Assembly (NCBI RefSeq): GCF_023159225.1
Contig: NC_063161.1
Span: forward strand, 118,833,958 to 118,897,957
Length of the DNA stretch: 64,000 bases
From: Perognathus longimembris pacificus
Lineage: Eukaryota > Chordata > Mammalia > Rodentia > Heteromyidae
Reading direction: 5' to 3'
The translations under genes and the position numbers were made by a program. Below, in pieces: positions 46,980 through 59,768 of the stretch; positions within the stretch are counted from its first letter, which is position 1, and each line of letters opens with the position of its first letter. Below the pieces are notes generated by a model. It ran no database searches. It was not told the origin of the DNA and was given only the letters and a program-made list of their open reading frames with translations.

Positions 46980-48734
46980 TTCATGGTTACTTTTAGTGTG
47001 AGAAGTCATTATATTGGACTACAAACACTGAAATGTTGTAATTATAGGAAGAAGAGCTTGGTTCTAAACCTTCTTTATTCTTATTAGCATAAAGAGGTCA
47101 AAATTACGTATACCATATGTGTTTGGCTCCCTACACCAACAAGCTAAGGTGTCACACTGAAGTTTTCTACATGCTCTTGAGAAATGACATGTGGTGTTTG
47201 AGGATTTAGGGTTTAGGGAGCCACAGAGCTAGTAATAACAAGTGCGGTAAACTGCATCCAGGAACATGGCCACCTCATTTATCTCCATGTGCACCAGTTA
47301 GCCCATCAAAGAAAGACATCAGCGTAGCCTCATCTTTCTTTTGTAATTTTAAGCATTTTTTCTACTTCCAAATGAGACAGGTACAAGGACACAAATAATC
47401 ATAAGTACATATATTATCAAAATCCCATGGCGGTTGCTTGGGGCTGTGAAAACAACTTGAGAGACACATCAAAAGCTCCTCCTCCCCCATCCATTCCTTC
47501 CTTCTAGAGCATTCACATAAGATGCTTCCACTGGTAATTCTAGGGAGCTGAGAAAAAGATTTGTTTTAACTAAACCCAAAGATAAAGCTGACATGATGCA
47601 CCTATTCCAGAATAAGGCTTCCCAAGGGATGTCTCATCTTCCTCATGTTGATCTTACATAGCTATAATTATCCCCTCATAGTCGCAGTTTCTAACATTCC
47701 AAAAACAGAATCCTGCCCCCCTACACACACACAAAAAGAAAATCTCCAGCCCTAAACAAATTTTCTAGTGTAATCTTTTCTTTTCTTTTCATTTCTGGGA
47801 GTTTGAGTTAAAGTGAGAATCCTTTTCCTGTAGTTTTCCAGTATGAAAATCACACATCGCCAGAAAGTGAAGGGCTTTTGTGAAGCTTCAGAATACATTT
47901 CTCCCAAAATAGTTATTATAGCTACATCCCTAAGCTAGCAATTAGGTAGTCTTGTATCTGGCACTTAGCACTAATCAGCAAGTAATGCTCCCCTCTTGTG
48001 AAAGAGGTATATTGCCTCAGCTGTTTTTGTTTTAAAGGAGGGAATTGTATCAGTGTTTATTCTAATTAGAAAAGGTCTGAGGGCTTCATGGGTCAGAGCC
48101 CTAGTGTCATATGAGATAAAGTATAGATTCCCCCACCCTCTCTTCTCTCTTCTCCCAAGCTTCCCCAGACCTTTCTGAGAAAATTTCTATTTTCCTAGTT
48201 ATACTCCAAAATCAGATTTCAATTTGGGACTTACCAGTTTGGTGGGTTTTTTTAATCCGGTTTATTCAGTATGCCTATTCCCCCTGTATTTTAGGTGTTT
48301 CAGATCCATTTCTTGAGATTGATGGCCAAGAAATGAGGTTATCTTTAAAATAACCTAAGGCCAGAGCAATCAGTCTTCTTTTAAAGACTTTAAAACAAAG
48401 AATTGGGGGGCCATAGGTGTGACTCAAGTGATATAATTCAATCCCCAATGGGTGGAGACATTACTTCAGCTGAAAATTCAGTTGGACTCTGATACTTTTC
48501 TAACTATTATTATGTAGCTACAGTTTGAATGAGACATCATCATGCCTTCATGAAATACTGAGATGCCTCATGAAATGAATTGTTCTATTAGACACTTTTT
48601 TTCTCTTTCAATTTGAGTTCTCAACTTTGTTCTTTTCCAAACCATTGGAAAATTATTTTTTCCTATTTCCTCCTTTAAAAATAGGTGTTGTAATTTCCAT
48701 AAACACCAGTTTTATTTGAAAGTAATTGCTTTTA

Positions 48735-48870
48735 TAACATAAATTGGCAACTTGTAAAGTTTGGTTCTTGGTCTTTCTACATTGGAATTGCCTAGATGTC
48801 TGGTCCTGAGCCCAGGAATTCATATTTTAGTGAGCTTCCAAGTAATAATTTTGCACATTCAGATATATGA
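48735..48870 (+). repeat. MER5-like hAT element
   Basis: 'cattggaattgcctagatgt', 'ggtcctgagcccaggaattc', 'gagcttccaagtaataattt' follow the body of MER5A/B-type non-autonomous hAT-Charlie elements. The terminal repeats are not clear. Confidence 0.5.
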
Positions 48871-49354
48871 ATTGCTAAATTGAGCCTCTTGTACATTTCT
48901 GAATGCAAAAGACAAATCTGTTTAACTCTTGAGCTTTTTTTCTTTTTTTAATTAACCATTTTAGCAACATATGGGCTTCATAATTTTCATAGAACAAATT
49001 GTCTATCTCTGAGCCTATAGGCTCAGAAAAAAAATCCACATAGTTTTATCTGCTATTCCAAAGAGATTGGACATACAGGAGGAACAGGAATGGGCATGGT
49101 GGCTTGGGATAAGATAGTGGTAGAATTACAAGTGAACATTTCCATCTGTTCCATGACAGCAGAGCTGGGAAGGTAAGAATAGTGAGGGCAGCTGCAAGGC
49201 CCCTGACTGGCTTCCCAGTAAGATAAGAGATCCTGCCATTGTTCTTCTTGATGCAGCCCCTCAGACAGCTCACGCCCTTAATCCCACCATGCAGGGACCC
49301 AGAAAACCCTGCCCTGTCATCCTCATCCTTTAACTCTCCTGTTGTTTCCTGCAG

Positions 49355-49466
49355 ATCCATGACTCAGGGCCTGCAGATAGCACAGTCCAGTTCATCTTCT
49401 ACCAACCGATCATCCATCGATGGAGAGAGACAGATTTCTTCCCTTGCTCAGCAACCTGTGGAGGAG
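49355..49466 (+). CDS. ADAMTSL1: ADAMTSL1 exon: spacer end and start of thrombospondin repeat 2
   Basis: This 112-bp internal exon has entry phase 0 and exit phase 1. It encodes 37 residues: IHDSGPADSTVQFIFYQPII closes the spacer, and HRWRETDFFPCSATCGG opens the next thrombospondin type 1 repeat. CSATCGG fits the Cxx(S/T)CxxG pattern recognised for O-fucosylation. Only one tryptophan precedes the first cysteine, so the usual WxxW C-mannosylation pattern is incomplete. The acceptor has a long pyrimidine tract (ctcctgttgtttcctgcag) and the donor is GGAG|gtaatg. As I recall it, the human exon starts IRNSGSADS, so three residues near the exon start differ. Confidence 0.96.
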
Positions 49467-49962
49467 GTAATGGTGCTCACTTAGCATATAAGCTTTAAAT
49501 TTCTTCAAGGAAAGCTAGGCTTAATGAGAATGGGATGACTTCAGCATGGAATAAAGTGGGAGTTGTGATGGATCCCATCCCTTGTAAATGGAGCCAAATC
49601 CTGAGGCCTCTGGTAGGGCAGTGGAGATGCCCCAGAAAGTTTTTTGTTGTTGTTGTTTTCTGTAGTCTCATTAGAAGAAAGTATTTCCTTGATTTCATGG
49701 AAAGCCAGGAATAATAATATCACTTGGTGACAGCATTTTCCTGAGGCACTTCCATTCATTTAAGAATAAACTATTCCAATGGTTGAAGTAAAGTCATGAA
49801 GTGTTTGTCAGGTGTAGTTAATTAGAGGAAATAGTTTTCTATCAGAAAAAAAAATCACCTTATTATAGACTAAAGCTCAGGGTTTTTTTGTGTATACCTC
49901 ATTATTCATGCACAAATAGGAAAGATATTTGCTTTACAAATCAATTAAAAGGCATTGGTCGT

Positions 49963-50162
49963 GGGCTGGGAATGTGGCTTACTGGTATAGAGTGCTTCCC
50001 TAGCATGCATGAGGCCCGGGGTTCAATTCTTCAGTACCACATAACACAGAAAAAGCCAGAAGTGGTACTCTGGCTCAAGTGGTAGAATGCTATCCTTGAG
50101 TAAAAGAAGCTCAGAGACAGTGCCAGGGCCCCAAGTTCAAGCCCCTGGACTGACAAAAAATA
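49963..50162 (+). repeat. IDL-Geo SINE, older subtype
   Basis: 'gggctgggaatgtggcttac', 'cctagcatgcatgaggccc' (older middle), then Geo 'ctctggctcaagtggtagaa' to 'caagcccctggactgac' and an A tail. Confidence 0.93.
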
Positions 50163-50684
50163 ATGCATCGCTCTTAAAAAGTCATAACATGAATTTCTGT
50201 CTTCATTCTTTCCATCTGTATCATAGACAGAATTTTATGTGACTGGAAAAAGTTTCTAGTTCCATTTTCTGCTCTTCATAATTATAATAGTTATATGATA
50301 ATTGCTTTGAGCAGTTTTAAAATAACTTATTTACTTATAGCAGATCACTTACTTCATTCAAACTTTTATGCTATTATAGTGTGATAAATAATTTAAGACC
50401 TAGGTGCTTTTTCTCCATTTAAGCTATTTGCTTGGAATGAATAGCCAGAAGTGAAGTTTCTAGACAAAATTTTGTGGCTACTGGTATATATTACCAAATT
50501 CTTTTCAGAAAAGTAATGAGCAGCATATGACCAAGTTAGATTGATTGCCAACCTTTGTGGCTTTCTTTTAAATTTTCTAATTTAGTGGGCATAAAATTGT
50601 GCATATATTCCTCTGAAAATTAGTATATCTGGTAAGTTCTAGTTCTTTGTGGGATCCAATTAACCTTAATTTTAGCTATCCAGT

Positions 50685-50805
50685 TATTTTTAATTTTTAT
50701 TCATTTTTTATTATCTTTAAGTAGGTGTACAGTGGGCTTTTATTTCAAAATATCAGCTCATGAGCACAATTCCTCTTGATAACTTTAAATAGTTCACCTA
50801 CACAA
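50685..50805 (-). repeat. Older L1 3' tail, antisense
   Basis: 'tttttattatctttaagtag', 'gtgtacagtgggcttttatt', 'catgagcacaattcctcttg' resemble the tails at 28815, 40330 and 52206. Confidence 0.55.
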
Positions 50806-51734
50806 GTATCCCTAAATTAATTTGACAAGAGATCAAGTGACAGTACAATAAAATGGAGACAAATAATGTTCATCAAGTTTTATAAAACTGAAATAATAGA
50901 TGATGCAATGCACCTCTAACTGTGTTGTCTCTGTCTATATTAATAAACCACTAAAAATGTGGCTCAATGAACAATATTGTATTTTAGCTTAAAAGTAGGG
51001 AGTCAAACTCCATGTTTTCCACATGTTTTCAGTATCAAACCTTAATTCAATGGAAATCTTACTAGCATAAAGGAAAACTGCTCTCAATAAAGGTGTCAGG
51101 GATATAAAGACCAGCCTTCTTCTCACTTGATGGGACAGTCGGAAAATTAATTAAATGACCTGCACATTATCTTCCATGTTTCTGGTTCCAGATTCAGCTG
51201 GTTGGCCATTTTGTCTAGTGGGGAGAATTATTACTCCAAAATATCTTGTGAAAACCTCAGAACACGTTCTCTGGCTATTTTGGTTATTTGCTTCATTTTA
51301 TTTCTGGATTTTACTTCATGCCTTTACAGAAGAGCTTCAAAGCAATGAGTTTAGGTTGACAAATTATCATTTAAAAAAATCATAATCTCAGATTTATAAT
51401 TCATTTATTATTTGTGCTGCAAATTTATTATCTCTTCTATTTTTACTACACAATAAATTCCGACCCTGAGTAGAAATTTCTATATAGACTGTAATAAAAA
51501 TTTTTATCTTATTCTAAAATTAGCTATTTGGAATACAATGGGTTTGAAAAGAAAAGCAGCACATTTACTTATCTAAAATATTATTTTGCTCCTTGATGGT
51601 TTCAATAATTCAAAAAAGTAAATGGAACATGTTCCTACCCATTGCTTTCATTACTTCCCATGCTTTTCATCTTTCTAGTAGACATTTAAAAGATCTTTTT
51701 TTAGATCTTTAATGAACAATTAATTCTTGTGGGT

Positions 51735-51910
51735 GGTCTAAGAACACAGTCTCAAGCCAGGAAATCTGGCTTAAAGCCTCCTTCTGATTTCCTAAAATCC
51801 TTTGCAAGTCCCTTAACAATTTAAATCTTGCTTCTTAATACATATTTAACGATAATAGTACTTACCTCCATGCCAGAGAGCACATATTTGGGTTATTGGT
51901 TAAGATTGTA
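51735..51910 (+). repeat. MIR SINE
   Basis: 'gcaagtcccttaacaattta', 'aatcttgcttcttaatacat', 'cgataatagtacttacctcc' follow the MIR core in sense direction. Confidence 0.7.
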
Positions 51911-52205
51911 GAGTATGACTGTTTTAGTTCTCAATATCCACTTGCTTCACATTAGAAGAACCTAAGTCTTGATCACTAGAAATGCATAACAAGACAGTAA
52001 GTAGGCAGATTAAAAATAAAATACATCAAGTCCAAAATTAAGCATTACTCAGCAACTTCATAAAAAAGACTTCTGTCAACAGTGGAAATTAATAGACAGG
52101 GGCTAAGAAATATAGACTGGAGACAATATAAAGAGAAATTACTAAATATGTTGGGGAAAGCAAAAGGTGAATAGCAGAGGAAGACTTGTGTTATTAGAGG
52201 AGTTT

Positions 52206-52735
52206 TTGGTTATTATTATTATTATTGAATTTTTATTATCTTTACGTAGTTGTATCAAGAAATTGCCATTAAACAAAACAGTTTATGAATACAATGTATC
52301 TTGATCAATGGCACCCCTTTCAACATTCTGACTCATTTATCCCCTACCAAGCCTTTCTTCACTCTTAATTTTATAGGCTACATATTGAATTCTTGACTGT
52401 ATTCTCCCCCTCTTCTCCTCTTCATTTGTCTATACATTTCCCCTTGAGCCCACCCTGCGGCTTTGAAGTACCAACTTCTTGGTATTCAACTTTGACTTTG
52501 CCTTTCTAGGGAATTTCACTATTTGAGTTCTACCTTGAATCTACCACATTTTAGCTAATACATTGATATACACTTGCAAACTACCCAACATGTTTACTTA
52601 TAAGTGTATAAGCTAAATCTAGGGAAAACATGGATCCTTTGTCTCTCTGGGCCTGACTTACTTCACTTAAACATAAATTTTTCCATGTCTTTCCATATCT
52701 TTATAAATTGCGCAGTGTCATTCTTTCTAAATGTA
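52206..52735 (-). repeat. Older L1 3' untranslated region, antisense
   Basis: 'gaatttttattatctttacg', 'gaatacaatgtatcttgatc', 'caaactacccaacatgttta', 'ggaaaacatggatcctttg', 'gggcctgacttacttcactt'. Shares its right half with 41285-41411. Confidence 0.8.
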
Positions 52736-53405
52736 TACCATCTGTTCTTATTGGAATTATTTTTTTAATTCTGTAAAAGAAACAAGATTCCCAGTATCTA
52801 CTGCTGGGGTCTTAATTGTTCTTTAAACCAGCTCAATCCATTCAGGTTTAATTTAAGCAAAGTAATGTTGCCTGGTAGCTGACAGGACCTAACCAATTTT
52901 TATGAGCTCCACCCACTCCATTGTCCAAAGGAGAAATGTTGGGGTGTATTTTACTTAATTAATTTACTTGTTTTGACATTTTAATCTTCTCAGTGACAGT
53001 TGCTAAAAAAAAAAAAAAAAGCAGTTGAGCATCCTTCCATAAAATGGTTGGTTAAAATAATACTAACAGCCTCTTTGGGATGTAGATTTCTGTGTTCTAT
53101 TTTTATATATACAAAAGAAACAGATTAGTTCTTACTATAATCTTAAAATGTCCCTCTGCCCTTATACATTTCAACCTCTATAACATAATTTCATTATTAA
53201 AATGAATGGATTACTTGGGATAAATAACAGTATCTGAGACCTACAAAAGTTAATGAGCCTTCCAACTATGTGTCTTTTATTTTCCTGGAAATGACTGGGG
53301 CATTGTGGCATTATTTCCATGCCTGTAAGATGGCCAAAAAATCCTAAAGAAATGTATTGCCTTGGCATAGCTTTGAAATTTTCCTGGTTGGTTTAATATT
53401 TACAG

Positions 53406-53544
53406 GTTACCAGCTGACATCGGCTGAGTGTTATGATCTCCGGAGCAACCGTGTGGTTGCTGATCAGTACTGTCACTATTACCCAGAGAATATCAAGCCC
53501 AAACCCAAGCTTCAGGAGTGCAACTTGGATCCTTGTCCAGCCAG
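53406..53544 (+). CDS. ADAMTSL1: ADAMTSL1 exon: rest of thrombospondin repeat 2
   Basis: This 139-bp internal exon has entry phase 1 and exit phase 2. After the split glycine (G|GT, completing CGGG) it encodes 45 residues: YQLTSAECYDLRSNRVVADQ, then YCHYYPENIKPKPKLQECNL and DPCPA, leaving AG for the next codon. The four cysteines complete the six-cysteine pattern of the repeat. The residues appear identical to the human ones I remember, making this the most conserved exon here. The acceptor is tggtttaatatttacag and the donor is CCAG|gtcagt. Reading through the donor gives a stop soon after, so the longer open frame is not the true end. Confidence 0.96.
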
Positions 53545-54805
53545 GTCAGTCATTCATCATAAATGTAAATCATATTCTAAATCTTAAGTTAAAGTAAATT
53601 GTAACTGAAAATAAAGCATAAGTACTGTTGTCCAGTGTCTATTCCTAAATCATACATGACTAGTATCCATGGTCCTGGGTCTTGTGACTGTGTAATGCTA
53701 TCTCATGTCTATGGGCCTTACTTCTGTGAAGTGAAAGGTAAAGTTACCTTCACCTTTACAGCCATTGTCTCTTCTGATTTCTTTCCATTCTGATTTCTTG
53801 TTTCTCTCCTCATCGAGGTCCAGGCCAATGAAAAACTTCATGTTCTTAACCAACGTTCTGGCACAATGTTTTCAATATTCTTTCCATTTATTCCCTGTCT
53901 GTGATCAGGGACATGGCCAGAGCAGACCATATTTCAGGGTCATAGCTGATTCATTCTAGCCTAATTAATCCATACCAATTAATAATAGACTTAGAGCCAG
54001 ATTTACACAGATCTGCCTTCGAACAAAATTGGCCTTTGTAAAATCAAAAGCAGAACTTATTTCCATGGTCAGATATTCTTAACATCTTTTAATTTAGGAA
54101 CTTTAAATGTTGAAAAACTTAATACTTTCACACATTATTGTTTGCTCTTTGGAAATAATAATTGGCCTTCAGATGATTTGCAGGACCAGCCTGATAAATG
54201 AAATATCTTAGATGATGGATAATCATGGAAGGCCAAGTCAAGAATTGTTTCGTGGATGTTACACTTGCCTTAGCACTTTTGCAATTCTTGCTAGTGCTTC
54301 TTTTACTTAACAGCTTAACTTATCAGACTGGATGTAAGAAAAATATTCCCCTACAAAAGTAGGCAATAATCATGAAGACCAAAAAACAAATCATCTTTTT
54401 GTAAATTCCTTAGAATTCTGAAAAACACTTCAATGTTTGTTTTAGCCACAACATCTTAGTTTTATACAAACCAATGTGAAGGGTTGAAATCCCACATGAG
54501 CATATAGGGATGCAAATTATTCTGTGTTCTTGTTAAAAGCAATGCAGTCTTAGTTTATCTTGCCTCTCTTAATTTTTAAAGTCTACATTCTTGTACTCTT
54601 TCTATCTTATCTTTATCAATTCTAAACTATACATGTGATATAAAATTGCTATTTTAATTAATGTTAAGGTCCCATATGACCTACCTCATATAAGTGAATT
54701 CACTAAAGGAAGAGGAAATAATAGATATTTTATAGCTATAAATTCTAGAGGATGTTAAATTTAGCTTCATGCTATACCAGAATATTAGATATTAAAAGTT
54801 GAATA

Positions 54806-55001
54806 GGAGAGTTAGGAATATGGCCTAACAGTAGAGTGCTTGTCTTTTATACATGAAGCCCTGGGATCGATTCCTCAGCACCACATATATAGAAAAAGTC
54901 AGAAGTGGCACTGTGGCTAAAGGGGTAGAGTGCTAGCCTTGAGCAAAAACAAGCCAGGGACAGTGCTCAGGCCCTGAGTTCAAGCCCCAGAACTGGCCAA
55001 A
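54806..55001 (+). repeat. IDL-Geo SINE
   Basis: Both halves present, 'tatacatgaagccctggg' middle, tail 'ggccaaa'. The perfect duplication aaaagttgaata lies at 54794-54805 and 55002-55013, although the body is moderately diverged. Confidence 0.95.
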
Positions 55002-56070
55002 AAAAGTTGAATATGAAATCAAAACTAATAAGGTGTTAAAATTTTATTGCTCTATTTTAGAACTAGTTAGATTTTGAAATATTCTTAGCCATGTTAATAA
55101 TTAGAATTATTCTATTTGTAAACTTTTATCAGTATCTATAATGGGAAGACAATTCAGCCACTGGAAGAATAAAAAGTCTTACAAACATTTCCATGAAAAT
55201 ATATATGTGCATTTCTAGGCAAGATGAAGGATTCATTCTCCACAATTCCATAAATCTTTTCTCTGCTGAGGAAAAAAACCTTCATTGAACAAATGACTAT
55301 AGAAGACAGATATGAACTAAAAGTACATTTTTAAGAATCTAAAGAAAATGCTTAGAGTCAGAAACTTTTACTCATTGTTTCTAGCCTCAGATTTTTACCC
55401 ATTCTTCTCTGTGGGAGTGGCATTTTTGGCTCATATCTTATTATCCAAAAGCAAAAGACTCCATGGAAAGAAGGCTGTCTGAGAAATTTATGCTTTTTCT
55501 ATGTCCTATGTTATTTTAAAACATCTAATACAGCACATGTATAAATGTTGGGACAGGTGGCTATTTAAAAAAAAAGTGAAAAAGGAAAAAGGAAAAAAAA
55601 GTTGGAGGCAAATGTCAGACTGTAGCTTTTTACTGAAGAAGTAATTAGACAAAGCTGTAAAAATTAAGACTTACCAATAAGAGAGACTTAAGAGAAAGCT
55701 GCCTTAGGAAATGGAGACACAGTACTCTGAGGTAAAGGCAATTCAGGAATTGCTTTAAAATGGGCTCTCTTTTGTACCTGGTACAAACAGTTCCCGAGTT
55801 CCAAAAGAAAATGAGAAGAAAAGGTCTGCGTAATGTAGACAGAAGAAACTGTAGGTCTCTTATCCGATCAGACAGCAGAACCAAACTTTCTAATTACAGA
55901 TTTGATCATCTAGGAGCAAAATCAAGACTGACACAATAACAAACAACATTTCTGCATCCCAAATTAGAAATTCTCAAAGGTGAAAACATAGACACTTTTA
56001 GAACAAAAATCACATATTTTAAATTTCAAAAACCTGCTAGCAGAGCAAAATATTTTTGCTCCCCTTGATA

Positions 56071-56166
56071 GGTCGAGGCAGGAAGATCCTGAGTTTGAAG
56101 CTAGCCTGGACTACATAGCAAATCCTAAACCAGCTACATAATGAAACGCTGTCTCCAAGAAACAAC
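56071..56166 (+). repeat. B1 SINE, 5'-truncated
   Basis: 'tcgaggcaggaagatcctga', 'gtttgaagctagcctggact', 'acatagcaaatcct', 'gctgtctccaagaaacaac' match the conventional B1 right part, including the 'ctggactacatag' portion that B1-Geo copies lack. Confidence 0.85.
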
Positions 56167-57240
56167 AATGATGATTTATGATATCTAACCATCAGATACA
56201 TCCTAGGGTTTGACCTATTAAAATATATAAATAAAATCCCATTCAAAAAGCCATGTTTCAAGGTGAAGAAGTACCACGAATTACAAAAGTGGCACCAAAT
56301 ATTTCAGCAACCTTGGCTTGTTACTTTATCCCTTGGGGCCTGCATTTTTCATCAACACAAGAGAGATGAAAAGATTCTTGCATTAAATTATTAGCTTTCA
56401 AACTGTGCCCTAAGAACCTATTGTTCCATAGAGTTATTTGACTATATTTCATTTTACATATTTTAAAGCAAGAATCCATAAAAGATATAGTCAAACATGT
56501 TAAAAACCTAATCTTAACTAATTGAAGGTAAGTTAAATTTTAAGAATGGTCATCATTGCAAAAACAAAAAAGGCACTAACAAAATAAATGCTTTAAGCTC
56601 TTACCAAGTTCTCCCATTTTTGTCTAATTGAAAAATTAAGCATCTTAAAATTCTAAGAGGAAGTATAGAAATTGTTAACATTAGGAAACTTCTGTGTGAT
56701 GGTAAGAATTTTCTCATTACACTATGTCTAAACAGGAAAGCTGAAGTAAAATGGTAGGTATGACCATTGTTAACCATATAATTCCTGATACCTACTTTTG
56801 ATTTTCTCACAATACCTTCATTACTAACATTAGTTTGCTTTCTGATAATTAAAATCCATACATTTGAATGAATTATCTAAACCTATCTAAATCTCAATGG
56901 TGTCAAGTTTATCTATTCTGGCTTATATACAATATAAAAGCCTTTCAATGACTAAAACATTACCAAATCACTGTTTATTCTGTGCCTTCCAACTTCCATC
57001 TCATTGCTTGTAAACATAAGTCATTATTTCAGCTTGGGGAAATTCACAAACTTCCTAAACTCATGCACAATGTTTGGGAATTGTCCTCAATCAATAGAGT
57101 TTTTAGTTAGGCCCAACTTCCCAGTGGTGTGGCGCTCTCAAGACTATCCTACTTTGGGCAGTTCAATCCTATTTTGAGTTGCTCTTGTTTTCTTGTTGTT
57201 CTCACTCTTTTGTTGTTGTTGTTGTTTCTTTCATTTCCTT

Positions 57241-57462
57241 CCCCCTGCCCCCCCCCTTTTTTTTTTCTAGTCCTGGGCCTTGGACTCAGGGCCTGAGCAC
57301 TGTCCCTGGCTTCTTTTTGCTCAAGGATAGCACTCTGCCACTTGAGCCACAGCGCCACTTCTGGCCGTTTTCTATATATATATGTAGTGCTGAGGAGTCA
57401 AACCCAGGGCTTCATGTATAGGAAGCAAGCACTCTTGCCATTAGTCCATATTCCCAGCCCTC
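57241..57462 (-). repeat. IDL-Geo SINE, antisense
   Basis: C and T runs, then 'gtcctgggccttggactcag', 'ttgagccacagcgccacttc', a TA expansion in the linker ('ctatatatatatgtag') and 'ccatattcccagccc'. Confidence 0.95.
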
Positions 57463-57615
57463 CTTGGTAGTAACATCTGATTGCTGTGATAGTAAATTAG
57501 GTCAATGGTTACAGATTATTGAACCTGAAGAGACCCTTCACATCAAGCCTATTCTCTTTTCTAAGATATTGAATGCTCACTTAGAAACCTTGATAAGTTC
57601 AAAGGCTACAAAGAG

Positions 57616-57827
57616 CTGTGCTCCAAGGCTCATGCCTATAATCCTAGCTACTAAGGAGTCTGATATTTGAAGGTTGAGGTTCAAAGCCAGACTGGGCAGA
57701 AAAGCCCACGAGACTCTTCTCCAATTAACCATCCAAAAGGCAGAAGTGGAGCTTTAGCTCAAGTGGTAGAGGACTAGCCTTGAGCACAGATACTCACCCA
57801 GGCCCTGAGTTCAAGCCTCAGAACCAG

Positions 57828-57828
<1 letters not shown>
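57616..57828 (+). repeat. B1-Geo dimeric SINE
   Basis: 'ggctcatgcctataatccta', 'gttcaaagccagactggg', 'cttctccaattaaccatcc', 'agctcaagtggtagaggact', 'ctgagttcaagcctcag'. Its tail has been replaced by, or grown into, a CG/CA microsatellite. Confidence 0.9.

Positions 57829-57875
<47 letters not shown>
57829..57875. repeat. CG / CA compound microsatellite
   Basis: (CG)5 followed by about 18 CA units, starting at the 3' end of the B1-Geo SINE. Alternating purine-pyrimidine throughout. Confidence 0.95.
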
Positions 57876-57876
<1 letters not shown>

Positions 57877-59349
57877 CTGAAAACTCACTAATAATCCCCA
57901 CTCTGCCCAGATAAGGACTGTCACTGCATTCACTGTGTTTCTTTCCAGTCTTGTTCATAGCTCATAGAAGAGATGAGATCATACTCTATAAAGTCCATAC
58001 CTGGTATTCAGCATTCTTTCTTTCTACTCTTCTCCAAGCAAGCCTGACCTTCCATGACATGTAGTAACTTGGGGTTTTGCTGAGTTAGGAATTTAAGACC
58101 ATTGCCCTGTAAAACCAACCATTGAACCTCACTGACTTCCCTATGCTTTCCCCCCAGGAAGACTTTATTGTTCTCTACTAGTGTCATTTATGAAGTCATT
58201 TTTACAAAGTGATAAAACACCTAGTTTCCTAGCCAAAAGTAGTGTCAAAAAGGGAGGCAACGCTAAAGCTAAGGGAAGTAAAAAGAAAATGAAGTATAAA
58301 GATTTAGTGACTTTCAGCTAAAATTAATACTGTTTTTATTTGGCAGCTGAGATCCATGATGTCACTATGGAACCATATGCTCTATGCATTCGTGTGGCCA
58401 TCCCAATTTGGGTATTCGCAAAAGTCCAGAGACACACCCCTCCTGTGTGTCAGGACTTGACTGTGGATTCTCTTTTCTGCTTTTGCCACAATAATGTGAG
58501 CTTTTCCCCCATGTAACTATGACCTTTGGGATTGTCTCAAACATAAAATCCTTGCTGATGCCTACCATGTAGTAGTTATCTTACAAAAAGAGAAGCATTT
58601 TAGAAATTTGTGCAGCAGCTCACGCCATTTTTGTTGCTTGTATGAAAAGGTCCAGGTATATGTCCACAGTTCTGAAAAATTAAAACATACCAATTTACTT
58701 AGCTAATAAGTACCTCATGTTTTTAGAGAAGCTTCAGACATAAAACCTAAAACATTAGCCTTATGATGTCTTAGTTTGAGAGATGGGTGAGACTAAGGTT
58801 GTTGGGGTAAGGCGATTGTGTAAGACACTGAGAGAAGATCAGAGAACCACCTTTGCACATTAGTTTGGCACAGACCTTTAGTTTTTCCCTCCAAGGTAGT
58901 AATGAAGGGGCTTAAATTGGCAACAGTTGGACAAGTGCAAAAAGCTCTCACTCATCATACTATCACAGTCACAATCATTAGTGAACAAATCTGTTCCTAG
59001 TTGAAGCTGCATCCAGATTCCCCTTTCCCTCAAGGAATTCCAAGCAATTGTCCTAAGCAAATGCCCAGACTTGTATGCCCCAAACAGCAATTCTGGGTGA
59101 TCAAGTAGATATTTTTTAGTCCAATTCCATTTAGTTTAACAATAAATTGCATGATTTATCCTTGGCCAGAGACCAAATTGTGAAGAGAAAGTCTCAGAAT
59201 CAAATCCTAATGTCACTATAAAGGAATATCCTGCATTGAAAGTAGTGGTAAAAGTAGAGTGGCATCTAAATTCCTGGGTTCTCAGCCTGACTTGGTAAGC
59301 ACTAATTGGCAACAATAGAGGCTGGTAGTTAGAAGTAGAAACTTTAGAA

Positions 59350-59605
59350 TGAAATAGACGGGCTTGAGACCCTGGCTCTGCCACCAGTTGAGTAGCCTTT
59401 GGCAAATTGCTTATTCTCACTAAGCCTTACTTGGTTTTGTTTTTTTTTTATCCTGTGAAGTGAGGATAATAACAGTACTTACCTCATAAAGTTGTCATGA
59501 GAAATAAGTGGCATAATACATTTATTTAAAGAGCTTAGTGGAGTATCTGACACATGATAACCACTCAATAAATGTTCATTACTGCTGCTATTATGACTAA
59601 GATGA
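59350..59605 (+). repeat. MIR SINE, nearly full length
   Basis: 'gagaccctggctctgccac', 'gcctttggcaaattgctta', 'gtgaggataataacagtact', 'tacctcataaagttgtcatg', 'aaccactcaataaatgttca': the complete MIR order including the 3' end. Confidence 0.92.
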
Positions 59606-59644
59606 TGGTTATGATCATTATATTGATGGCACCTCAGAGAAACT

Positions 59645-59768
59645 TTTTTTTATAGTTCTCTTTTTTCAAATTTTTATTATCAAACTGATGTACAGAGAGG
59701 TTACAGTTTCATACATTAGGCATTGGATACATTTCTTGTATTGTTTGTTACCTTGTCCCTCATACCCC
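59645..59768 (-). mobile_element. L1 3' tip, antisense, 124 bp
   Basis: T-rich start, 'atcaaactgatgtacagaga', 'ggcattggatacatttcttg', 'gtccctcataccccc'. The perfect duplication cctcagagaaact lies at 59632-59644 and 59769-59781. It is an extremely 5'-truncated insertion. Confidence 0.95.

Larger units (their letters stand above)
37523..49354 (+). other. ADAMTSL1: ADAMTSL1 intron, 11.8 kb
   Basis: GT-AG intron. It holds L2-like, ID, L1, MIR, B1-Geo and MER5-like elements, TA, A and CA runs, and a diverged 180-bp direct repeat pair (44275, 45083). I could not assign 37600-38950, 43000-43520, 45940-46760 or 46990-48730. No added exon was seen. Confidence 0.8.
49467..53405 (+). other. ADAMTSL1: ADAMTSL1 intron, 3.9 kb
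   Basis: GT-AG intron holding an IDL-Geo SINE, a short L1 tail, a MIR and a 0.5-kb antisense L1 tail. No named element was seen in 50165-50680, 50810-51730 or 52740-53400, apart from an A15-type run at 53007-53022. Confidence 0.8.
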
